Origin: Gymnothorax reevesii
Lineage: Eukaryota > Chordata > Actinopteri > Anguilliformes > Muraenidae
Direction of reading: 5' to 3'
Assembly: GCA_029721435.1 (NCBI GenBank)
Contig: CM056573.1
Location: 154,401,947 to 154,465,946, forward strand
DNA length: 64,000 bases
Made by a program: the position numbers and the translations under genes. Positions 10,930 to 22,260 of this stretch are shown piece after piece. The notes under the pieces are model-generated. The model was not told where the DNA came from. It saw only the letters and a list, made by a program, of their open reading frames with translations, and made no database searches. Positions within the stretch are counted from its first letter, which is position 1. Each line of letters starts with the position of its first letter.

Positions 10930-12517
10930 CAACCCCAACTCCGAAATAGTTGGGACAAAGTATAAATTGTGAATAAAATCAAAGTGCAATGGCTTTCAGA
11001 TCACATGAGCCAATGTGTTATTTACAATAGAACATACATAATTTCAAATGTTGAAACTGAGACATTTCACGTTTTTATCCACAAAATTGGCTTACTTAAA
11101 AATTTCTGGCTAGAACAGGTCTCAAAGTTGGGACACAGGCAAAAAAAAAAAAAAAAAGGCTGAAAAATCAATTACTATATGAGAGAAATCAACTGAAAGA
11201 ACATTTAGCAAGTAATCACGTTAACTGGCATCAGGTGTGTAACATGACTGGCTATAAAAGGGATGTCTTAGAGAGTCAGTCAGAAGTAAAGATGGGCAGA
11301 GGCTCTCCAACCTGTGAAGGCTTGTGTAAAAAAAATTTGTGGAATACATTAAAAACAATGTTCCTCAATGTCAAATTGCAGAGACTTTGAAGGTCTCGTC
11401 ATCAGTGCATAACAACATCAAAGGATTCAGAGAAACTGGAAAAATCTCTCTGCATAAGGGACAAGGCTGAAGACCTTTACTGGATGCCCGTGATCTCCGG
11501 GCCCTCAGACGCTACTGCATCACTCACCAGCATGATTCTGTCATTGACATTACTAAATGGGCTCCGGAATACTTCAAGAAACCACTGTCTGTAAACACAA
11601 TCTGCCGTGCCATCTACAGGTGCCACCTAAAACTTTATCATGCAAAAAGGAAGCCATTGTTGAGCATGATCCAGAAGTGCCACTGTGTTCTGTGGGCCAA
11701 GGCTCATTTAAAATGGAATGTTGCAAAGTGTACTGTGGTCAGATGAGTCCAAATTTGACACTTTTGTTGGAAATCGTGGACGTTCTGTCCTCCGGGTTAA
11801 AGAGGAGAAAGACCACCCCTCCTGTTATCAGCGTTCAGTTCAAAAGCCAGCATCTCTGATGGTATGGGGATGCATTTGTGCATATGGTGTGGGACACTAG
11901 CATGTTTTAACAAGCACCATGAATGCTGAAAGGTATATTAAGGTTTTAGAGCAACATGTGCTCCCCTCCAAATGACATCTATTCCAGGGAAGGTCTTGTG
12001 TATTCCAACAGGAAAATACAAAACCACATACTGCAGCTATTACAACAGCATGGCTTAAGACTCTGTGTGCTGAACTGGCCTGCCTGCAGTCCTGATCTTC
12101 CACCGATTGAGAAAATTTGGCGCATAATTAAACAAAGAGTCCGCCAAAGGAGACCCAAAACTCTCCAGCAGCTGGAAGCCTGTATTAAACAAGAGTGGGA
12201 TCAAATTCCAATGGCTTAACTCAAGAAAATTGTCTCCTCAATGCCCAGATGCCTCCACTCTGTGTTAAAAAGAAGAGGGGATGCTACACCACGGTAAACA
12301 GGCCCCTGTCCCAATTTTTTTGAGACTTGTAGCAGCCATCAAATTTGAAATGAGCTCATTTTGTGGATAAAATGGTAAAATTTCTCAGTTTCAAATTTTT
12401 CGATGTTATCTCTGTTCTATTGTGAATAAAATACTGGCTGGGGTGATTTGAAAGTCATTACGTTTTGATTTTATTCACAATTTACACTTTGTCCCAACTA
12501 TTTTGGAATTGGGGCAG
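10930..12517 (+). mobile_element. Near full-length Tc1-like transposon, copy B
   Basis: The ends read CAACCCCAACTCCGAAATAG at left and TTTTGGAATTGGGGCAG at right, flanked by TA at 10928-10929 and 12518-12519, the Tc1/mariner target duplication. Plus-strand frames carry transposase parts: [13 protein letters not shown] (first catalytic Asp, about 11740), KPHTAAITTAWL in pieces near 12020, and SPDLPPIEKIW (catalytic Glu, about 12095). The second Asp position reads QENTK, so the DDE triad is damaged. Stops and frameshifts break the frame. About 1.59 kb, the usual Tc1 size. Confidence 0.93.
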
Positions 12518-13552
12518 TACATTGGATGCCTGCTCACATTCTGAAGTTTATTTGCCTCTGTGTTACATCCTCTTTCCTTTTACCAACACTTAGCAGCCGT
12601 TTGAGAACTGAGGACACAAATACGCCTCCATACAATAACAGACACTGGCTTTTGAACTGTAGGTAACAATCATGATGATCCTTTTTGGCCCTTAGAACAC
12701 TGTCAGTTATTCCTGAGAACAATCTCACCCCAGTGCATTTTTCCTCTTTGTGTCAGTCCATCTCAGATGTGCTTGAGCCCACAGGAGACGGCAGCAGTTG
12801 TTGTTGATGCAGGGCTTCTGTCTTGCATTGGTCAGTCTTATCTAGCATTTGTAGATGCAGCAACAAACTCTGCTCATTGACAACAATTTCCAAAGTATTC
12901 AAGAACCAATGAGGTTATATTCATTAGAGAGGCATGTTGGTTTATAAGAATGTGCCGTCTGAGGGCTCGAAGATTCGATTCCAATTCTTGATCCAGGATC
13001 CGAAAGAATTTCTCTTTGTGTGTAAAGACGGCGCTGTCGAGACTTATTCAACACCTGTGTTATGATAATTTCATCGCCAATGAATTTCAAAACGGTTGAG
13101 GTCATGTGCTCTCTTAGTGCTTTCTAGTTTGTATTGTTCGTCAGTGAATTAATTCAAAAGAAAGAGAATTTTCAAAATACTGTTTTGATTGGCGTATCAC
13201 AATTTTGTAGAGTTGAGGTTGTGCAATGCGCTCTACTTCCTTTACTGCTACCGACCTCAAAGGGCTGTTCATCCGAATTCAAGGCAATAAGTTATTGAAC
13301 TGTAGTCATTTAAAATGACTTCAATGCTGAATCTTTGTAGGCATCCAAATGCCTGTGTTTTGAGATTGTTATGATTGTTATTCATCTATGTAGAATTGAC
13401 ACCACTCAAGGAAGCCTCTAATGCCCTTAGCTGACGGCAGTTGGCAAGTGCTTGGCAAATTTTTATTTTTTTTTGTCTGACCTGGGGCATGGGCAGTACT
13501 TGCTTGGTTAGCGGAGGACTGTCACTACGAGCAATGCTGCGGAGTATCGCGG
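12518..13552. other. Unassigned sequence
   Basis: Just right of the Tc1-like end (12534-12760) there is a short stretch with words resembling another Tc1-type transposase in decay, too weak to call. The rest shows nothing recognisable. Confidence 0.35.
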
Positions 13553-13945
13553 TCAGACGAGAAAATGCTTGTTCAGGTTTGTGCCGTGTGCTGGCAGAGT
13601 TTTTCCGGTGCTGCACGAGGCTGGGCTCAAGGGCTCCTTTGCATGAAATAAACTCAGGCTGCTAGAAATGGGGGCTGATGCATCGTTCAGTTTGTGCCTG
13701 CTGGAGCTGCATCTGGGCCCAACCGCTTCAGTGACTTGCCCTTCTTGATGAAGATCCACCGCATCGAAGTAACTGTCAAAATCCAGGCCAGCCCATATTT
13801 CCTGTCTCTCCGTATTTGGAGAGGTGGTTCTCCGAAGGGGTATGAGGTTTGTCTCAGCTTTCAGATCTGGAAGACTTGCCCGATCCCGCCTGCTCATGCC
13901 TTTCTTCCCCCGGTATCCTCTGGCTTGTCCGAACTTCACTCCCTT
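13553..13945 (-). CDS. Exon-like open frame of unknown function
   Basis: On the minus strand a splice-acceptor-like AAATACAG precedes 13945. It opens a phase-0 frame of 130 codons to a stop at 13553. The first part looks protein-like: KGVKFGQARGYRGKKG, then SRRDRASLPDLKAE, then the acidic/aromatic EIWAGLDFDSYFDAVDLHQ. The last about 45 codons look like random translation, so a donor may lie inside; the only fair candidate is a GC-type GCAAGT near 13738. The family was not recognised. Phase is compatible with the minus-strand exon at 39810-39875, about 26 kb upstream of it. A chance ORF in this slightly GC-richer patch remains possible. Confidence 0.25.
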   Translation of the reverse strand, partial: KGVKFGQARGYRGKKGMSRRDRASLPDLKAETNLIPLRRTTSPNTERQEIWAGLDFDSYFDAVDLHQEGQVTEAVGPRCSSSRHKLNDASAPISSSLSLFHAKEPLSPASCSTGKTLPAHGTNLNKHFLV

Positions 13946-16900
13946 CTGTATTTCACTTTGTTTTTGTTGGAGTGATAAGACCGCTCTCTGTCGTTTTGGA
14001 CACGCAGTGGAGAGCGAGCCACACAGTAAAGGTGGGTCTCTGTTTCTCGAATACAGCAACCGTACAGCGTACTGCAACAGTGAAGAACAGATAGTTGGGG
14101 CGTTTAACTCAACAATTATGGGTCTGATTCCTTGTACGGTTGCGGCCATTGTAGTTTTCAGTGAGTTATAAGCTCACCGGTCACCTTTACTGGTCAAAAG
14201 ACATTTCTGTTTCCACTGGCATAGCAGTAGAGCTATATTATTCAGACACTTTCTGAAGTCTTCATTGTAACAAAAGATTTGGTTAAGAAACTGTCAATAT
14301 AAAAAAAAAAAAATGTAATTTGATCTTTAGAGGAATTGTTATTTTTTTAAGTTAAGTGAAAGGGTAAATGTTGGTTCAGTAAAATCGAATATTGTATAAA
14401 CTGAATACTGCAAGGCATTGAAAATGTTAAAAATGTGATTTTTTTTTTTTTTAACCATGCGTTACTGTTTGCCACTTTGTATGAAGGAAAGGTCAGGTGC
14501 GATATGTATTGTTTGGGTGTGGGCATTGACCAACCCAGACATTATCCTTCTTTTTCAAGTTTAAATGTAGATTAGGCCTTTTCACAGTCTTCTCTGTCGA
14601 TAAAAGGATAGAGAATGAATTTATGAGAGCATTGTAAGCATATATTGGGCAAGCCTTGTGTTTTCAACACCCTGTGCACATTCAGAATATCTCGGTTTAA
14701 AAAAAAAAAAAGACATTCCTTTTATTTTCACATCAGTGGCACTGCTGGATAACATCATGTTTTCCTCTTCTGTGGACGACCTATGCGAAAGCAGCGTAGA
14801 TGGGCAGCAATTATGTGCAAATTGCAAATCCAGCATAGCATCTTCAGTATATCCATTCTTTTTTTATGTATGAGGACACCATGCATTCACTGAGCTCTCC
14901 AGCAAAGAGACAATTGTTTCAGTCTGCTAGAGGGGACATGGAGAATTCACTTCTGATCTAATTTCAGTTGAGTCCCTTTCTTTCATGGTACTCAGAGACT
15001 TGTTTCAGTGTTGTCACAGACTTTAGCAGCCTTGGAGAGGCGAAAGATAATAGCTTACCTTTTTTGTCATTTGAAAGCGGGGCTTTGTTTCCCCTTGTAA
15101 TAGGACCTCCACCTTTTTAACAGCATCGTGTGTTCTATGAACTCAACTTGTGTTATGACACAAAAGAGCAGGCGGGTAATGAGTTGAAACACTAAATTAG
15201 GAGTCATCCACACAATTACTGAGTCTGTGGGTCCTGATGCCTTTTTTTTTTCTCTCTCAGGTCAAGGACCTCTTAAACAAAATGTTTGTTAAGAGCTTTA
15301 TCCACGCGAGTACTTAAAAAGGGAACGTCTCGGTTCACTTCTGAATAGTGCAGCGCGTAGGAGGGTTAAGATGTTAGCCTGTCAACCTCTGAGTCCTCAG
15401 TCCTCTAAACTGCGTTCTATCCTCTGTCAAAACTCTTGCATGTCATGGATGCATAATTGAAGGAAAGCCCTCCATCAGAAAGTTATGTGTGTTTAATATA
15501 GGGAGTTTTCTTTACGGATAATGTGGGCACTCAATGACTTAGTCTTCCTTAACGTGAAGCTGTACCTCGCATGGTGGAGACAGGCTCTTAATTGCACAGA
15601 ATTGAATACTTTTATAAAAAGTAGACCTTGGCCTATTTTTGAAATGTGAAACTTGAAGGGGAATCCAATCGAAGAAGTCTAAGGATGTATGGTGTTGGCT
15701 GTAATTTGCACACACTCGCACTGACCCCACAGTTTGACTGTGTTGCAAAATTCACCATTTTGTTGAATGCATATTAGCCTGTAAATGGTGCAAGATGCAA
15801 TGACGGAAGGATTTGGAAACACCGGTCTCATTCAGTTTTGCTCACACCCTAAAGCTATTGTTTTTCCTACAACTGGGGTTGCCCTTACATTTTGTAATAA
15901 AAACATGCCAACATGTATTACTTGGGGCCTATGACCAAACTCCATTATTCCTGCAGGGGAACATTTTTGTTTGAGATCAAAAGTGATATGATTTCTCTTC
16001 AGGTTGTTTTGGTCTGTGCTGGTTAATGAGTATTGACTGGACACTGTGAGTTAGCACATCTAAATGGCACATTGCATTTTCGAAGAGGGAAAAAAAAAAA
16101 AGTGAGGCAAAGGTTATTGAGCCAAAGGAAGTGCTGCTGCTCAGCTCTGCAAATTGATCTCAATGGGACTACCTGTTGTCATGCGCCAGATTTGAAAGAA
16201 CAATTGCTGTCAAGCGCTGGAACTTAAAGAGCCGCTGGGTTTTGTTTGAAGAGACGGAGGGGCAGCGTTCAGCATCATTACAACGGCTCTCGATTGGTGC
16301 CGAGGCTCTTTTATTTTATTTTTTTTAATCACTGGAAGCGGAGCCACCTCATTATCTCTGTGTGCCCCAGACAGGTAGTGGGCGGACTGAATCCAGCTTC
16401 TGTTAGGCAGCCGTATCTAATGCCTTCGCGGGCAAGTGTGAATTTCTGATTCTTTACAGTCAGTGGCGATTTAGCGTGATTTTCCAAGCAGAGAACATAA
16501 CAGCCTTCCGCCCGAACAGGAGCGGAAGGGATCCTACTGCCCTGCTTCCGATAAAGTGGCAATGTAGCAGAAAAACAGTCCATTGCTAGTGTGGGCAGCT
16601 CGGGGGGCGATTGGATTTCCCGCTGGGCAGCGTGGCTAGTATTGATGGGTACGAGGCAATCATCCTTTTGAGCAATATTTAACCTGTTCCGCTCCAGTTC
16701 ACAGTAGCGCGGGGGCACTTCAGGTCACCAGTGGTCTATCAGTAGTGTCACTGATCGGGGCAGTGAACAGTAAAAGGATTAAGGGATGAAGGATGATGCC
16801 TGAGAGTATTCCCAGAGGGGCTCTGCTTTAGCTCTAGTGTCCTGTTGTGTGTTTCAGCTTCAGCCATGATGAGATCTGTGAGGTGTCTGGTGTTTTGGGG

Positions 16901-17044
16901 TTGGGGGGGTGGGGGTACTTTTCATCGAAGGGGCTGATACTGACTTCATGTTCAGGAGACCGGTGCTCTCTGTCTCCCTCTGTCATTCCTGCTCTCTCTC
17001 TTTCTTTCTGTCAGTGCCCACTATTCTCCTACTCATCCTCTCTC
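13946..17044. other. Unassigned sequence
   Basis: About 3 kb with no supported gene. It has several A or T homopolymers (14300, 14440, 14700, 15242, 16089) and scattered short frames without domains. The stretch 16100-16740 is less AT-rich, but no exon with splice signals was found. Confidence 0.4.
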
Positions 17045-18232
17045 TGCCTCTCGTCTGACTCACTGGCTCGCTCTCAGTTTCGGCTCGCTCCCGGTCTCGG
17101 TCTCAACTCACTCGCTGGCTCGCTCTCCGCCTCGGCTCGCTGGCTCGTTCTCGGCCCTGGCTCGCTCTCGGCCTCGACTCGCTGGCTCGCTCTCGGCCTC
17201 GACTCCCTGGCTCGCTCTCGGCCTCGACTCCCTGGCTCGCTCTCGGCCTCGACTCCCTGGCTCGCTCTCGGTCTCGACTCGCTGGCTCGCTGTCGGTCTC
17301 GACTCGCTGGCTCGCTGTCGGCCTCGACTCGCTGGCTCGCTCTCGGCCTCGACTCCCTGGCTCGCTCTCGGCCTCGGCTCCCTGGCTCGCTCTCGGCCTC
17401 GGCTCGCTGGCTCGCTCTCGGCCTCGGCTCGCTGGCTCGCTCTCGGCCTCGGCTCGCTGGCTCGCTCTCTGCCTCGACTCGCTGGCTCGCTCTCGGCCTC
17501 GACTCCCTGGCTCGCTCTCGGCCTCGACTCCCTGGCTCGCTCTCGGCCTCGACTCCCTGGCTCGCTCTCGGCCTCGGCTCCCTGGCTCGCTCTCGGCCTC
17601 GGCTCGCTGGCTCGCTCTCGGCCTCGGCTCGCTGGCTCGCTCTCGGCCTCGGCTCGCTGGCTCGCTCTCGACCTCGACTCGCTGGCTCGCTCTCGGCCTC
17701 GGCTCGCTCGCTCTCGGCCTCGGCTCGCTCTCGGCCTCGGCTCGCTGGCTCGCTCTCGGCCTCGACTCGCTGGCTCGCTCTCGGCCTCGACTCGCTGGCT
17801 CGCTCTCGGCCTCGACTCCCTGGCTCGCTCTCGGCCTCGACTCCCTGGCTCGCTCTCGGCCTCGACTCCCTGGCTCGCTCTCGGCCTCGGCTCCCTGGCT
17901 CGCTCTCGGCCTCGGCTCGCTGGCTCGCTCTCGGTCTCGGCTCGCTGGCTCGCTCTCGGCCTCGGCTCGCTGGCTCGCTCTCTGCCTCGACTCGCTGGCT
18001 AGCTCTCGGCCTCGACTCGCTGGCTCGCTCGCGGCCTCGACTCGCTGTCGTTCTCGACTCGCTGGCTCGCTGTCGGTCTCGGCTCGCTGGCTCGCTCTCG
18101 GCCTCGGCTCGCTGGCTCGCTCTCGGTCTCGACTCCCTGGCTCGCTCTCGGCCTCGACTCCCTGGCTCGCTCTCGGCCTCGGCTCCCTGGCTCGCTCTCG
18201 GTCTCGGCTCGCTGGCTCGCTCTCGGTCTCCC
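17045..18232. repeat. 25-bp GC-rich minisatellite
   Basis: About 47 head-to-tail copies of a 25-bp unit: CTGGCTCGCTCTCGGCCTCG followed by RCTCS. Variants differ mainly at GACTC or GGCTC and at CCCTGG or CGCTGG. Runs of the same variants recur as blocks (for example 17465-17485 and 17978-17998), pointing to higher-order duplication. The unit has no stop in most frames, and 25 is one more than a multiple of three. The array is therefore open in several frames on both strands (530 codons on +, about 395 on -). These frames are artefacts of the repeat. Confidence 0.97.
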
Positions 18233-21200
18233 CCTTCTCCTTCTGTATCTGCGATGGAGCAGTGCACGGGGGGGGGGTGCTCTGAGCCAAAACTGACTGA
18301 TTTCAGGCGTGGGTGCGCGGGTGGAATCCAAGGTCGACTTTGCTCTCATCAGACAGGATTGCCCATGCAGCCGCTCAGTCCAGTGCTCTGCTGCTTGCAC
18401 TCTGTCGCTCAGGCGCATGAGCAGGGATTTGCTCAATAGAGCTATTCATAGGGCTTGTAATATGACCTGCTGCAAAGGCAGAATGCATAAATGATTGCAT
18501 GGATTAGTCAAAAGTGGTGTGGATTACTTGAAGTGCTGTGATTCTTGTCATACATTATCAAGCTGAAAATGAATAAATGTTTATCATTTACATTATGGTG
18601 GTCAGCCATGGAATCTGCAGGGAAAAATGACATATCTTCTCTTGTCTTTACTGAAAATATTTTTTTTTTCTATCTGCCTGCACTTGGTCTCATCACCTGT
18701 TGAATCTTTTGTCCAGCCCAGCCAAACTATAATGCATTTTGACAGCAAAAGCAGAATAAAATGCTTAGCATCTTACGGCGTGGGCAGGCTGTTGTAGAGA
18801 TTGGGATTGCTGGGTCTAAATCATTATGCTGCAAGTTTTGCTGTTCAAGTAACAGTAGGAGACATTTTGAACCAGGTAATCTTAGAAATTTCTGAGTCAA
18901 AGGCAAGACAAAGTAATCAGGAATGAAGGCAGAATAGCACAGCATAGACATGCTCTAAATGAGCAACATTTGCTTGAGCAGCTGGAAAATGTAATTTCTT
19001 CTGTGCAGTATGTTTCTGAATGTTCTGCTCTGTTTGCTGATTCCAGAGCACAAGTGACTGGTGCCTGAAAGATGGCAAGAAATGTCTTTGTCGGCTGCTC
19101 TGTGTTTGTTTGTTTGTTTGTTTGTTTCGGAGGTTCTCATCCAGGCAAACTGAGTTTGGTATATAGTGTGTTGCTGAGGTATTGGTGATTAATAGTTTTG
19201 CCGCTTGATATGCAGTCAATTAATTATGAACCCGTGGAACAGTCTCAAGAACAAATTAGTTAGTAAATCAGTAACTGGATTGGATTGGATTGGACAGGAT
19301 TTTTATTGCTTTTGATCTGTCATCATCAATGAGAAATATATTCACTTAAGACTGAGGTCTGTCTTTATAGTGACTCAGTAATGGTGTGACTTTGCACTAC
19401 ACAGGAACAGTGCTCATTCAAAGTGAACATTCCTTAAACTATCACAGAGTTCCTCCCGCATAACAGTGTAAGGGGACACCTCTTGTCTGTTCATTTCACT
19501 TCAGAAAGGGGCTGAAACAAAATGGGAGGTAAATTTTAAGTTGATATGCTTTAAATTCCACTCCTTTCTTCTTATCTTTTCTCCATATTTTACCTTCCTC
19601 TTGTACTCAACCATTTACACTCAACTCATCCTTCCCCTTCCCCCGCCCTGTCACCTAGTGTGACTCACAGAGCTGAAACTGTGATGAAACTCTGAATAAT
19701 CCACATGATTACCGTTTGTTGTTTTGGCCTCAGGCTTCTGGCTTATGTGCTCGGGCTCTTCCAGAGTCAGACCTTGGTTGACAAGTTATTTTGCTGCTGA
19801 CATTCTTTTTCGTGCTGCCATTCCAGGTTTAAAAGGAACATGAAAGCACAGACCTTGGTTAAATTTTGCATTTTCATTTAATTTCCTTTGCAACTTTTTT
19901 TTCTTTTTCAGAGGCAGAAAGCATGTTTTCCACTGGTAGAAATGATTGAACTGAGAATTGGGTTGAGGGAACTCTTTCGGGGTTCACAGGCGACTTGGTT
20001 GCCTCCGTAGTAGAGATCAATTATGCTTTCATTCCTTGAATTCTGAAGACAAATTTGAATTCCAATCACTGGAAACAATTATGAAAAACTATTATTATTA
20101 TTATTAATAATTATTATTGTTATTATTATTATTATTGTTATTATTATTATTAATAATGGATGTGAGTAAATGTGTGAATTTAGTCGATATTCAAGATTTT
20201 GATTGACCCCAGCCCTGTTTAGGATTATAGTCTCTATGGATTCAGTGGCAATTACTTCACACCTTGAATTCACTACAGTTGATGCCAAGTGTAACTATTC
20301 ACAGTTGGAATCTTTTGCACCTTTTGGTTGAATAAAGCACAGTATCTTTTTATGTGTAAATTTCACAAATTGTCTCTTGCATCTGCAAAAGGAACATTAC
20401 TGTGTAGGGTTGTCTTTTTGTGCATAGTTTCCATGCCTAGAATATGAAGGACTTTTTTTCTGTTTCTGCTAACTACTGATCTGAGCCCTGTCAGCAAACC
20501 CTACCATTTAGATGTATTCGGTAACAAGGCAGAAATCATAGCCGCATGCTGTGTGCGCTGCCATGCCTGAGAGCAGATTGGCAGGGCATATTTAAGGATC
20601 CATCGCTCACCCTGGAAGATGAAAACAAAAGTGAGGAAGAAGTAGGAAAATGTTCCGTGGGTGTTTTCATCTTAGGCAAATAAAGAAATGGAAAAATTTA
20701 AGAAAAAAAAATACTCCTTGGGAAACTTTCAGTAAGAGACACGAGAACTAACACTCAGCCACAAATACACTGTGCTGCAGATGTATGGAGGTCATTGGCG
20801 AGATCGATTTGTAATTTTGAGTTTAAGATGCATTCGATTTGAATTGGTGCGTTTGGGAAGCATTATGCGAATGAAACCAACAGAAAAAGCTATTCTCGCC
20901 TCGGCTGTACTCAGCTTTTCGAAGCGATTACCGGATTACCTTTTGCTGTTAGCAACTTGTAATGCAGTGTCCAGCAGATGCTTATTCTTGGATTTTATTG
21001 ATTGATTTGTTATAAAATTAGCTGTTTGTACCTGCATTTCACTGTGGTTGGTTGGTTCCCATATGGGTGTTGCTCCTGTATTGCAGTGGTAAGGGATCTT
21101 GTCTGGTTTGGACTCAGTCTAAGTAGTGATGGCTTGATATTGCTGGTATCATCTACCTTTCAAGCTTCTTTCAACCAATGACAACCTAGTACTCTAAAAG

Positions 21201-21438
21201 CCATGTTACAAAATGTATACCATGAGAGAAATGTGCCACAGCATGAATTTGGCTAAACTGCCCATATCAGCGGAGAGAACAAAGGAATTAGGTTAACATT
21301 GGGGCATAACTACAAAACCTGCTGCTTTGAAAGCATAGCTGGGCATTAGAGGGTCCACTAGTCCGGGGCTGCCATAAAATTGTAGTACCCGAATTCTTAT
21401 TGGATACTCCTTTGATGTATTTATTTGGTATTATTGTA
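18233..21438. other. Unassigned sequence with microsatellites
   Basis: No supported gene. Simple repeats: (GTTT)n at about 19105-19127, a short GATTG run at 19259-19280, and an ATT/TTA-rich run at 20088-20155. Short frames nearby show no domains. Confidence 0.5.
20088..20155. repeat. (TTA)n microsatellite
   Basis: Imperfect trinucleotide run of ATT/TTA with AAT and GTT interruptions, about 68 bp. Confidence 0.95.
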
Positions 21439-21842
21439 CAAAACCCAAAACCAGTGAAGTTGGCACGTTATGTAAATCATAGATAAAAACAGAATACAAT
21501 GATTTGCAAATCCTTTTCAACTTGTATTCAATTAAATACACTGCAAAGACAAGATGTTTAATGTTCAAACTGAGAAACTTTTTTTTTTTTTTTTTTTGCA
21601 AATAGTCATTAACTTAGAATTTAAAGGCAGCAACACATTGCAAAAAAGTTGGCACAGGGGCCTTTTTTACCACTGTGTTACATCGCCTTTCCTTTTAACG
21701 ACACTCAGTAAACGTTTGGGAACTGAGGAGACCAATTTTTGAAGCTTTTCAGGTGGAACTCTTTCCCATTCTTGCTTGATGTACAGCTTAAGTTGTTCAA
21801 CAGTCCGGGGTCTCCGTTGTCGTATTTTACGTATTTGTCCTT
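21439..21842 (-). mobile_element. Truncated Tc1-like transposon (second subfamily)
   Basis: The end begins CAAAACCCAAAACCAGTGAA after a TA, followed by GTTGGCACG. A minus-strand frame at 21667-21849 reads RQRRPRTVEQLKLYIKQEW, then KRLLSVVKRKGDVT, the C-terminal tail of a Tc1-type transposase. The element is cut off near 21842, where a different repeat begins. The same subfamily is seen at 37674-39271. Confidence 0.8.
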
Positions 21843-21892
21843 TACACACTGATGTCGGTTTTACTAACTTTCTACTCTTTCGCCTTTTAAAG

Positions 21893-22260
21893 TTGATTAT
21901 TATCCCCCGCTACAAAGTAGATCAGGGGATTTTGGAATGGAGCTCATCTGTCCCTCCGTCCGTCTGGGTTCATTTGGGACAAGTTTTCTCGGAAACTATT
22001 GCACCTTCATGAGTGAAATTTTGTGTGTAGCCAGAATTAATGACCCTATTGAATGAGTTTAACAATTGATTCTGAGGCATTTATTTTTACGGAGTTATGG
22101 CCCTTGACTCTGAACTTGGTGTATGGGTGTTGCAATGGGAATATGGAATCTCCCGTGACCATTCTTACCGTGGCAGGGATTAATGGTGACAATGTTGCCT
22201 TGTTCACTCTGTCCTTGAGTCCCTTAACACTTTTGAGTGTTTTCAGTGGCCCTCTTAAAT
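21893..22260. repeat. Interspersed repeat with terminal C/G hairpin
   Basis: Starts TTATTATCCCCCGCTACAAA and pairs with GTAGATCAGGGGAT, then has TCTGTCCCTCCGTCCGTCTG and a CTCGGAAACTAT block. The order (hairpin, TCTGTCCGTC run, conserved CGGAAACTAT) matches the elements at 57778 and 60849, though these are more diverged. The right boundary is approximate. Confidence 0.5.

Noticed and set aside
13824..14171. Plus-strand 115-codon frame
   Set aside because: It overlaps the more protein-like minus-strand frame, and its Cys/Phe/Leu-rich composition looks like antisense translation.
16329..16718. 129-codon minus-strand frame
   Set aside because: No recognisable domain, no splice signals at its ends and low-quality composition; likely chance.
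16847..18439. 530-codon plus-strand frame and two frames of about 395 codons on the minus strand
   Set aside because: They lie over the 25-bp minisatellite, are open in several frames at once because the unit lacks stops, and have no domain or splice support.
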